DNA from: Petrolisthes cinctipes
Lineage: Eukaryota; Arthropoda; Malacostraca; Decapoda; Porcellanidae
Direction: 5' to 3'
NCBI GenBank assembly: GCA_033782935.1
Contig: JAWQEG010001559.1
Span: 124,001 to 188,000, forward strand
DNA: 64,000 nt
The notes below the pieces were generated by a model. It ran no database searches and was not told where the DNA came from. It saw only the letters and a program-made list of their open reading frames with translations. A program made the translations under genes and the position numbers. Positions 46,636 to 56,128 of this stretch are shown one piece after another; position 1 is the stretch's first letter; each line of letters starts with the position of its first letter.

Positions 46636-49120
46636 AAGCTCTGTAATGACACCCATACACCCACCACCCCATGATTGACTGTTGATATTTACAGTCCAAT
46701 CACTGTAATGACACCCTCACACCCACCACTCCATTAATTATGGTTGATATTTACAGTCCAAGCACTGTAATGACACCCACACAACCACCACCCCATTAAT
46801 ACTGTTGATATTTACAGTCCAAGCACTGTAATGACACACACCACCCTATGAATGACTGTTGATAATTACAATCAAAACACTGTAATGACAACCACACACC
46901 CACCACCCCTTAAATAACTGTTGATATTTACAGTCCAAGCACTGTAATGACACCCACACACCCACAACCCCAAGAATGACTGTTGATATTTACAGTCCAA
47001 GCACTGTAATGACATCCACACACCCACCAACCCATGAATGACTGTTGATATTTACAGTCCAAGCACTGTAATGACACTCACACACCCACCACCCTATGAA
47101 TGACTGTTGATATTAACAGTCCAAGCACTGTAATGACACATACACACCCACCACCCCATAAATGACGGTTGATATTTATAGTCCAAGCAATGTAATGACA
47201 CCCACACACCCACCACCCGATAAATGACTGTTGATATTTACAGTCCAGGCACTGTAATGACACCCCCCCACCAACCTATGAATGACTGTTGATATTTACA
47301 GTCCAAGCTCTGTAATAGCACCCACACAGACCATGAATGACAGTTGATATTTACAGTCCAAGCACTGCAATGACACCCACACCCTGACCCCCTCATGAAT
47401 GACTGGTGATATTTACAGTCTAAGCACTGTAACGACACTCACACACCATCCACTCCATGACTGACTGTTGATATTTACATTCCAAGCAATGTAATGAGAC
47501 CTACACACCAACCACCCCATGAATAACTGTTGATATGTACAGTCCAAACACGGTAATGACACTCACACACCCACCACTTAATGAATGATTGTTGATATTT
47601 ACAGTCCAAGCACTGTAATGACACCCACACACCCCCAAACCCATGTATGATAGTTGATATTTACAGGTCAAGCATTGTAATGACACCCATACACCCACCA
47701 CCCCATCAATGACAGTTGATATTTACAGTCCAAGCCCTCAAATGACACCCACACACCTAATACTCAATGAATAACTGTTGATATTTACAGTCCAATCACT
47801 GTAATGACACCCGTACACCCACCACCCAATAATTGATTGTTGGTATATACAGTCCAAGTACTGTAAAGACACCCACACACCAACCACTCTATGACTGACT
47901 GTTGATATTTACAGTCCAAGCACTGTAATATCACCCACACACACACCACCCCATTAATAACTGTTAATATTTACAGTCCAAACACTGTAATGAACCCCAC
48001 ACACCCACCACCCCATGAATGACTGTTAATAGTTACAGTCCAAGCAATGTAATGACACCCACACACCCATCACCCCATGAATGACTGTTGATATATACAG
48101 TCCAAGCACTTTAATGACACTCACAACCCCATGAATGACTGTGGATATTTACAGTCAAAGCACTGTAATGACACATAACACTCCATGAATGATGGTTGAT
48201 ATTAACAGTCCAAGCAATGTAATGACACCTACACACCCACCACCCCTTGAATGACTGTTGATATATATTAACAGTCCAAGCACTGTAATGACACACAATC
48301 ACACACCACCCCATGAATGACTGTTGATATTTTCAGTCCAAGCACTGTAATGACACACACACCAACCAACCTATGAATGACGGTTGATATTTACAGTACA
48401 AGCACTGTAATGTCACCGACACACCCCATGAATGACAGTTGAAATTTACAGTCCAAGCACTGTAATGATACACTCACACACCAACCCATGAATGACTGTT
48501 GATATTTGCAGTACAAACACTGTAATGTCACCGACACACCCCATTAATGACAGTTGATATTTACAGTCCAAGCACTGTAATGACACCCACACACCCACCA
48601 CCAAATGAATGATTGTTGATATTTACAGTCTAAGCATTGTAATGACACCGACACACCCATCAACCCATGAATGACTGTTGATATTTTCAGTCCAAGCACT
48701 GTAATATCACTCAAACACCCACCACCCTATAAATGACTGTTAATATTTACAGTCCAAGCACTGTAATGACACCTACAACCCCACCTTTCCATGAATGACT
48801 GTTGATATTTATAATCCAAGCACTGTAATATCACCCACACACCGACCACCCCATGAATGACTGTTGATATTTACAGTCCAATCACTGTAATGATACCCAC
48901 ACACCCACCTTCCCATGAATGACAGTTGATATTTACAGTCCAAGCACTGTAATGACACCTACCACCCCATTAATGACTGTTGATATTTACAGTCCAAGCA
49001 CTGTAACGACACCCACACATCCATCACCCCATGAATGACTGTTGATATTTACAGTCAAGGCACTGTAATGACACCCACCACCCCATAAATGACTTGATAT
49101 TTACACTCCAAGCACTGTAA

Positions 49121-49977
49121 TTACACCTACACACACACCACCCCCTGAATGACTGTTGATATTTACAGTCCAATCACTGTAATGACACACACTCCCACCA
49201 ACCTATGAATGACTTGATATTTACACTCCAAACTCTGTAATAGCACCCACACACACCATGAATAACAGTTGATATTTACAGTCCAAGTACTGTAATGACA
49301 CCCAGACACCCATCACCCCATGAATGACTGTTGATATTTACAATCCAAGCACTGTAATGACACCCACACACCCACCACCCCATGAATGATTGTTGATATT
49401 TACAATCCAAGCACTGTATTGACACCCACACACTGACCACCCCATGATTGACTGTTAATATTTACACTCTAAGCACTGTAATGACACCCACACACCCACC
49501 AACCAATAAATGACTGTTGATATTTACAGTTCAAGCACTGTAATGACACTCACATACCATCCACCCCATGAATGACTGTTGATATTTACAGTTCAATTAC
49601 TGTAATGACACCCACACACCCTCCACCCATATAATGACCATTGATATTTATAGTCCAAGCACTGTAATGACACCCACACACCCACCACCCAATGAATAAC
49701 TGTTGATATTTACAGTCCAAGCACTGTAATGACACCCACACACCACCCACCCCATAAATGACTGTTGATATTTACAGTCCAAGCATTGTAATGATACCCA
49801 CACACCCACCACCCCATGAATGTCTGTTAATATTAACAGTCCAAGCACTGTAATGACACCCACATACTTACCATCCCATAAATGACTGTTGATATTTGCA
49901 GTCCAAGCGTTGTAATGACATCCACACACCCACCACCCTTTGAATGACTATTGATATTTACAGTCCAAGCACTGTAA
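49121..49977 (+). repeat. 857-bp tandem duplication within sat62, copy 1
   Basis: Directly followed by copy 2 at 49978-50834. The two are almost identical by eye; differences include the unit at 49131-49145 against 49988-50002 and CCATGATTGAC against CCATGTTTGAC (near 49447 and 50304). The breakpoint lies inside the common CAGTCCAAGCACTGTAAT segment. 857 bp is not a whole number of 62-bp units because several monomers here are short or long. Confidence 0.9.
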
Positions 49978-50834
49978 TTACACCTACAAACACACCAGCC
50001 CCTGAATGACTGTTGATATTTACAGTCCAATCACTGTAATGACACACACTCCCACCAACCTATGAATGACTTGATATTTACACTCCAAACTCTGTAATAG
50101 CACCCACACACACCATGAATAACAGTTGATATTTACAGTCCAAGTACTGTAATGACACCCAGACACCCATCACCCCATGAATGACTGTTGATATTTACAA
50201 TCCAAGCACTGTAATGACACCCACACACCCACCACCCCATGAATGATTGTTGATATTTACAATCCAAGCACTGTATTGACACCCACACACTGACCACCCC
50301 ATGTTTGACTGTTAATATTTACACTCTAAGCACTGTAATGACACCCACACACCCACCAACCAATAAATGACTGTTGATATTTACAGTTCAAGCACTGTAA
50401 TGACACTCACATACCATCCACCCCATGAATGACTGTTGATATTTACAGTTCAATTACTGTAATGACACCCACACACCCTCCACCCATATAATGACCATTG
50501 ATATTTATAGTCCAAGCACTGTAATGACACCCACACACCCACCACCCAATGAATAACTGTTGATATTTACAGTCCAAGCACTGTAATGACACCCACACAC
50601 CACCCACCCCATAAATGACTGTTGATATTTACAGTCCAAGCATTGTAATGATACCCACACACCCACCACCCCATGAATGTCTGTTAATATTAACAGTCCA
50701 AGCACTGTAATGACACCCACATACTTACCATCCCATAAATGACTGTTGATATTTGCAGTCCAAGCGTTGTAATGACATCCACACACCCACCACCCTTTGA
50801 ATGACTATTGATATTTACAGTCCAAGCACTGTAA
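49978..50834 (+). repeat. 857-bp tandem duplication within sat62, copy 2
   Basis: Second copy of the unit at 49121-49977. The duplication must be recent relative to the surrounding, more diverged monomers. Confidence 0.9.
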
Positions 50835-51045
50835 TGATACTCACACACACAATATCCCATGAATGACTGTTGATATTTACAGTCTAAGCACTGTTATGAC
50901 ACCCACACACCCACCACCCCATGAATGCATGTTGATATTTACAGTCTAAGCACTCTAATGACACCCACACACCTACCACCCCATAAATGATAGTTGATAT
51001 TTATAGTCCAAGTACTGTAATGACACCCACACACCCACCACCACA

Positions 51046-51487
51046 TTAACCCCTAAGAACCGCAATCCCCCTACCGCTACTGGAGCGTGAACAGCAAAAA
51101 CAGGGTGATTTTTAAAGTTTCGTTTAGGTAAATTTTGTTATTACAGATTTGTAGAGCTTGATTTTACACACCAGAATCTGTAAACTAAAATTTTCTAGGT
51201 CCACTGGTTTGCGTACAGCAGCACCATGAGTAATAAAGTAGTTACCCCTAAAAAAACCCTAAAATTAGAAAACGTGAGCGAGCGTATTTTCATTGCGTAT
51301 ATATGACGAGTGAACCATTTCCCTCTCACACCACTCATTGAAGGCCCAACCTAACCAGTGTTACCAATGAAGTGGCTGGATATAGCCCAAGCAGTTTTTT
51401 TTCTACCGGCTAAATATTACGTCAATTGGCTTCAAGGCCTAAATTCGCGGTGACGTGATATTTGGTCAATAAGCATTTAAGGGTTAA
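51046..51487. mobile_element. TTAA-flanked short non-autonomous DNA transposon (piggyBac-like MITE)
   Basis: The satellite is interrupted by 434 bp of unrelated sequence (51050-51483) with TTAA on each side (51046-51049 and 51484-51487). Removing the insert and one TTAA restores a normal satellite unit reading ACATTAATGACTG. The ends are imperfect inverted repeats: CCCCTAAGAAC on the left and, read inward on the other strand, CCCTTAAATGC. TTAA duplication with CCC/GGG ends is the hallmark of piggyBac-type transposons. No coding capacity is visible, so it would depend on a transposase made elsewhere. Orientation cannot be assigned. The family is not one I can name. Confidence 0.8.
51410..51465. 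repeat. Subterminal inverted repeat inside the MITE
   Basis: 51410-51424 (CTAAATATTACGTCA) and 51451-51465 (TGACGTGATATTTGG) are 15-bp inverted arms with 13 matches and a 26-bp spacer. They may be transposase-binding or hairpin sequences; function unknown. Confidence 0.65.
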
Positions 51488-52266
51488 TGACTGTTGATAT
51501 TTAAAATCCAAGCACTGTAATAACACCCACCACCCCATGAATGACTGTTGATATTTACAGTCCAAGCTCTGTAATGATACCCACACACCCACCACCCCTT
51601 AAATGACTGTTGATATTTACAGTCCAAGCAGTGTAATGAAACCCACACACCGACCACCGCATTAATGACTCTTGATATTTACAGTACAAACACTGTAATG
51701 ACACCCACCACCCCATGAATGACGGTTGATATTTACACTCCAAGCACTGTAATAACACCCACACACCCACGACCCCATGAATGACTGTTGATATGTACAC
51801 TCCAAGCACTATAATGACACCCACCACCCCATAAATGACTGTTGATATTTTCAGTCAAAGCATTGTAATAACACCCACAGACTAACCAGCCCATGAATGA
51901 CTGTTGATATTTACAGTCCGAGCAGTGTAATGACACCAACACACCCACCATCTCATGAATGACTGTTGATATTTACTGTCCAAGCACTGTAATGACACCC
52001 ACACACCCACCACCCCATGAATGACTGTTGATATATACAGTCCAAGCACTTTAATGACACCCACACACCCACCACCCCATGAATGACTGTTTATATTTAC
52101 AGTCCAAGCACTGTAATGACACAAACCACCCCATGAATGACTGTTGATATTTACAGTCCGAGCACTGCAATGACACCAACACACCCACCATCTCATGAAT
52201 GACTGTTGATATTTACTATCCACGCACTGTACTGACACCCACACACCCACCACCCCATGAATGACT
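51484..52266 (+). repeat. sat62 array, part right of the MITE
   Basis: About 12-13 further monomers in the same orientation, diverged like those left of the MITE, ending in a normal GAATGACT at about 52266, where the second satellite begins. Confidence 0.9.
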
Positions 52267-55200
52267 TTTTGAACAACAAATATCGATTTTTAGCATGTTT
52301 TCGGCTTATATTTTGAAAATATTCTAGCACTGAGTAGGTATGTACAGATCGCTTCTGGAACCCAAAAATATCGAATTTTCGGGTGTTTTGAGCCTGAATT
52401 TGGGATTTAAACGGGTACAGAAGATGCATGCACATATCGTATTTTTGCACCTAATAGGTCGAATTTCAGCTTGTTTTGGGCCTATATTTTGAAAATATTC
52501 TAGAACTGAGTAGGCATTTACAGATCGCTTTCGGGACCAAAAAATATCGAATTTTCGGGTGTTTTGAGCATGAATTTGGGATATAAACGAGTACAGAAGA
52601 TGCATGCACATATCGACTTTGGGTACCTAAAATATCGAATTTCGGCATTTGATGGGCCTGTATTTTGAAAATATTCTATTGCTGAATATGCATGTATAGA
52701 TCGCTTCTGGGAACCAAAAATATCGAATTTTCGGGTATTTTGAGCCAGAATTTGTGATATAAACGGGTACAGAAAATGCATGCACATATCGACTTTGGGC
52801 ACAAAAAATATCGGTTTTTAGTATGCTTTGGGCCTATATTTTGAAATTATTCTTAGAGTGAGTAGACATGTACAGCTAGCTTCTGGGACCCAAAAATATC
52901 GAATTTTCGGGTGTTTTGAGCCTGAATTTGGAATATAAATAAGTACAAAATATGCATGCACATATCGACTTTTTGCAACTAAAATATCGAATTTCAGCAT
53001 GTTTTGGGCCTATATTTTGAAAGTATTCTAGCACTGAGTATGCATGTACAGATCGCATCTTTGACCCAAAAATATCTTTTTTTTGGGTGTTTTGAGCCTG
53101 AATTTGAGATATAAACGGGTACAGAAGATGCATGCACATATTGACTTTGGGCACCTAAAATATCGATTTTGAGCATGTTTTGGGTCTGTATTTTGAAAAC
53201 ATTCTAGCAAGGAGTAGGCATGTACAGATCGCTTCTAGAACCCAAAAATATCGAATTTTCGGGTGTCATGAGCCTGAATATGGGATATAAACGGGTACAG
53301 AAGATGCATGCACCTATTGACTTGGGCACTTAAAATATCGATTTTCAGCTTGTTCTGGGACTGTATTTTGAAAATATTCTAGCACTGACTATGCATGTAC
53401 ATATCGCATCTGGGACCCAAAAATATCGAATTTTTTAGAGTTTTGAGACTAAATTTGAGATATAAACGGTTACAGAAGATGCATGCACATATCGATTTTG
53501 GGCACCTAAAATATCGATTTTCAACTTGTTTTTGTGCATGTAATTTAAAAATTGTCTAACATTGAGTAGGCATGTACAGACTGCTTCTGGGGCCCAAAAA
53601 TATCGAATTTTTGGGTGATTTGAGCCTGAATTTGGGATGTAAACGGGTACTGGAGATGCATGCACATATCGACCTTTTGCACCTTAAATATCGATTTTGA
53701 GCATGTTTTGGGTCTGTATCTTGAAATTATTCTAGCAAGGAGTAGGCATGTACATATCGCTTATGGGACCCCAAAATATCGAACTTTCGGGTGTTCTGAG
53801 CCTGAATTTGGGATATAAACGGGTACAGAAGATGCATACACATATCGACTTTTGAGCACCTAAAAGATCGATTTTCAATTTGTTTTGGGCCTGTATTTTG
53901 AAAATACTCTAAAACGGAGTAGGCATGTACAGATCGCTTCTGGGACCCCAAAATATCGAATTTTCGGGAGTTTTGGGCCTGAATTTGAGATATCGACTAT
54001 GGGCACCTAAAATATCGATTTTTAGCATGTTTTGAGCCTATATTTTGAAAACATTCTAGCACTGAGTAGGCATGTACAGATCGTTTCTGAGACCCAAAAA
54101 TATCGAATTTTTGGGTGTTTTGAGGTTGAATTTGGGATATAAACGGGTGCAGAAGATGCATACACATATTGAATTTTGGCACCTAATATATTACTTTTCA
54201 ACATGTTTTGGGCCTGTATCTTAGTAGGCATGTACAGATCGCTTCTGGGACCCAAAAATATCGAATTTTCGGGTGTTTGTAGCCTGAATTTGAGATATAA
54301 ACGGGTATAGAAGATGCATTCACATATCGACTTTTGGGCACCTAAAAGATCGATTTTCAGTATGTTTTGGGCCTGTATTTTGAAAATACTCTTACACAGA
54401 GTAGGCATTTACAGATCGCTTCTGGGACCTTAAAATATCGAATTTTCGGGTGTTTTGGGCCTGAATTTGAGATATCGACTTTGGGCACATAAAATATCGA
54501 TTTTTAGCATGTTTTGAGACTATGTTTTGAAAATATTCTAGCACTGAGTAGGCAGGTACAGATCGCTTATGAGACCCCAAATATCGAATTTTCGGGTGTT
54601 TTGAGCCTGAATTTGAGATATAAACGGGTACAGAAGATGCATGCACATATTGACTTTGGGCACCTAAAATATCAATTTTCAACATGTTTTTGGCCTGTAT
54701 CTGAGTAGGCATGTACAGATCGCTTTTGGGACTCCAAAATATCGAATTTTTGGGTGTTTGTAGCCTGAATTTCAGATATAAACAGGTACAGAAAATGCAT
54801 GCACATATTGACTTTGTGCACCTAAAATATCGATTTTCAGCATGTTTTGAGCCTATATTTTGAAAACATTCTAGCACTGAGTAGGCATGTACGGATCGCT
54901 TCTGGGACCTCAAAATATCGAATTTTTGGGTGTTTGTAGCCTGAATTTGAGATATAAACCGGTACAGGAGATGCATGCACATATCGACTTTTGGGCACCT
55001 AAAAGATCGATTTTCAGTATGTTTTGGGCCTGTATTTTGAAAATACTCTACACGGAGTAGGCATTTACAGATAGCTTCTGGGACCCCAAAAAATCAAATT
55101 TTCGGGTGTTTTAAACCTGAATTTGAGATATAAACGGGTACTGAAGATGCATGCACATATCGACTTTTAGGCATCTAAAATATCGATTTTGAGCATGTTT

Positions 55201-55717
55201 TGGGTCTGTATCTTGAAAACATTCTAACTAGGAGTAGGCATGTACAGATCGCTTCTAGGACGCAAAAATACCGTATTTTAGGGTGTTTTTAGCCTGAGTT
55301 TGAGATATAAACGGGTACAGAAGATGCATGCACATATCGACTTTGGACACTTAAAATATCGATTTTTAGCATGTTTTGTGCCTATATTATGAAAACATTC
55401 TAGCACAGAGTAGGCATGTACAGATCGCTTCTGGGACCCAAAAATATCGAATTTTCGGGTGTTTTGAGGTTGAATTTGGGATATAAACGGGAGCAGAAAA
55501 TGCATCCACATTTTGACTTTGGGCACCTAAAATATCGATTTTCAGCATGTTTTGGGCCTGTATTTAAGTAGGCATGTACAGATCGCTTATGGGACCCCAA
55601 AATATCGAATTTTTGGGTGTTTAGAGCCTCAATTTGAGATATAAACGGGTACAGAAGATGCATGCACATATTGACTTTGGGCACCTAAAATATCGATTTT
55701 CAGCATGTTTTGAGCCT
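52267..55717 (+). repeat. sat176: 176-bp satellite built from two 88-bp half units
   Basis: About 20 tandem copies of a roughly 176-bp AT-rich unit unrelated to sat62. Starts of the TATCGATTTT motif fall near 52281, 52458, 52633, 52809, 52985, 53161, 53336, 53512 and 53689, steps of 175-177 bp. Within each unit a second TATCGAATTTTCG occurs 88 bp later (52369), and the halves align: AAAATATCGA, then TGTTTTGGGCCTG against TGTTTTGAGCCTG, then GCATGTACAGATCG against GCATGCACATATCG. Several units carry internal deletions (near 53990, 54210, 54470, 54700 and 55560). Open frames of up to 196 codons on the - strand result from the repeat and shift frame every unit. The last unit is cut by the gypsy LTR at 55717/55718. 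Confidence 0.93.
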
Positions 55718-56070
55718 TGATGTAAAAAGTTATACACATCAAACCATTTTGTAGGCTTTAATCAACATAAAACATCTTCATACTGTAACAGATACAAAGC
55801 CAAACCTTAACACGTGAACATCAATAACATAATAACAAAATAACACAAAACACCATTATAAGAAAACCCACAATACTACCAAGTCTATACACAGTACACA
55901 CCTGTCAGAACTGACGATGAGTGAGGAGTGGAACACCCCAACTCCGACAACTCTCAGGTCAACTCCTAAAATAGTGTTGCCAAACTCACATACAACAGCC
56001 AGTGATTCACAGAGAGCAGTTTGTCATAACAACATAGTTAATGGTTTATAGAAAGTAGTTTATCATCACA
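55718..56070 (-). repeat. LTR 1 (3' LTR of copy A)
   Basis: 353 bp; on the - strand it begins TGTGATGATAAAC and ends TTTTTACATCA, with the usual TG...CA ends. A TATAAA (55718-frame + strand TTTATA at 56045-56050) lies close to the U3 end and an ATTAAA (TTTAAT at 55757-55762) lies near the U5 end; both are only candidate signals. Left neighbour is sat176. Confidence 0.92.
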
Positions 56071-56084
56071 TTCACCCCCTCTTA
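56071..56084 (-). other. Polypurine tract of copy A
   Basis: On the - strand TAAGAGGGGGTGAA stands directly before the LTR start TGTGATG. The same tract is at 60129-60142 in copy B. It is expected to prime plus-strand synthesis. Confidence 0.75.
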
Positions 56085-56128
56085 CGAAAACTCTGCACCT
56101 ATTTCCTCAAACTTAGTGAGAGGCCGCC

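Larger units (their letters stand above)
2581..51049 (+). repeat. sat62: 62-bp satellite array, main part
   Basis: Continuous head-to-tail copies of a 62-bp unit, always in the same orientation. The unit reads, in pieces: GACTGTTGATA, then the dyad TTACAGTCCAAGCACTGTAA, then TGACA, then the C-rich run CCCACACACCCACCACCCC, then ATGAAT. A common 54-bp form lacks 8 bp of the C-rich part and is often followed by a unit reading GATAATTACAATCAAAACA, so subtypes occur in a fixed order. With the part right of the MITE there are roughly 800 units. No other sequence interrupts this stretch. It starts abruptly at the LTR and the first units match those at about 14.42 kb, so the left edge is cut inside a repeated block. 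Function unknown; centromeric or other heterochromatin is possible. Confidence 0.97.
47238..51049 (+). repeat. Diverged right-hand domain of sat62
   Basis: From about 47.24 kb the monomers vary more in length (several are clearly shorter than 54 bp) and in sequence, and I do not find the long block matches seen to the left. The exception is the 857-bp tandem duplication at 49121-50834. Greater divergence at an array edge is expected when homogenising exchange acts mainly in the interior. Confidence 0.7.

Noticed and set aside
51245..51355. Telomere-like pieces (AAACCCTAAAA, CCTAACC) inside the MITE
   Set aside because: Single short matches with no tandem repetition; chance occurrence in an AT-rich insert.
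4159..52253. Many 60-123 codon open frames on the - strand of sat62 rich in Trp, Cys, Gly and Val
   Set aside because: The 62-bp unit is not a multiple of three; three successive units are read in three frames and only one stop (TAA in CTGTAAATATC) falls per 186 bp, so frames of this size appear automatically. No conserved start context or other gene feature.
2581..52266. Regular repeat spacing resembling a CRISPR array
   Set aside because: There is no alternation of identical repeats with unique spacers; the whole 62-bp unit is repeated and diverges as a satellite, in a clearly eukaryotic context with no cas genes.
2581..52266. CENP-B box in sat62
   Set aside because: No stretch resembling the known CENP-B box was seen in the consensus monomer or in common variants.
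52193..55684. Open frames of 60-196 codons on the - strand of sat176
   Set aside because: They follow the 176-bp repeat, change frame from unit to unit and repeat the same phrases; the longest (54392-54982) only reflects units whose length changes happen to keep the frame.
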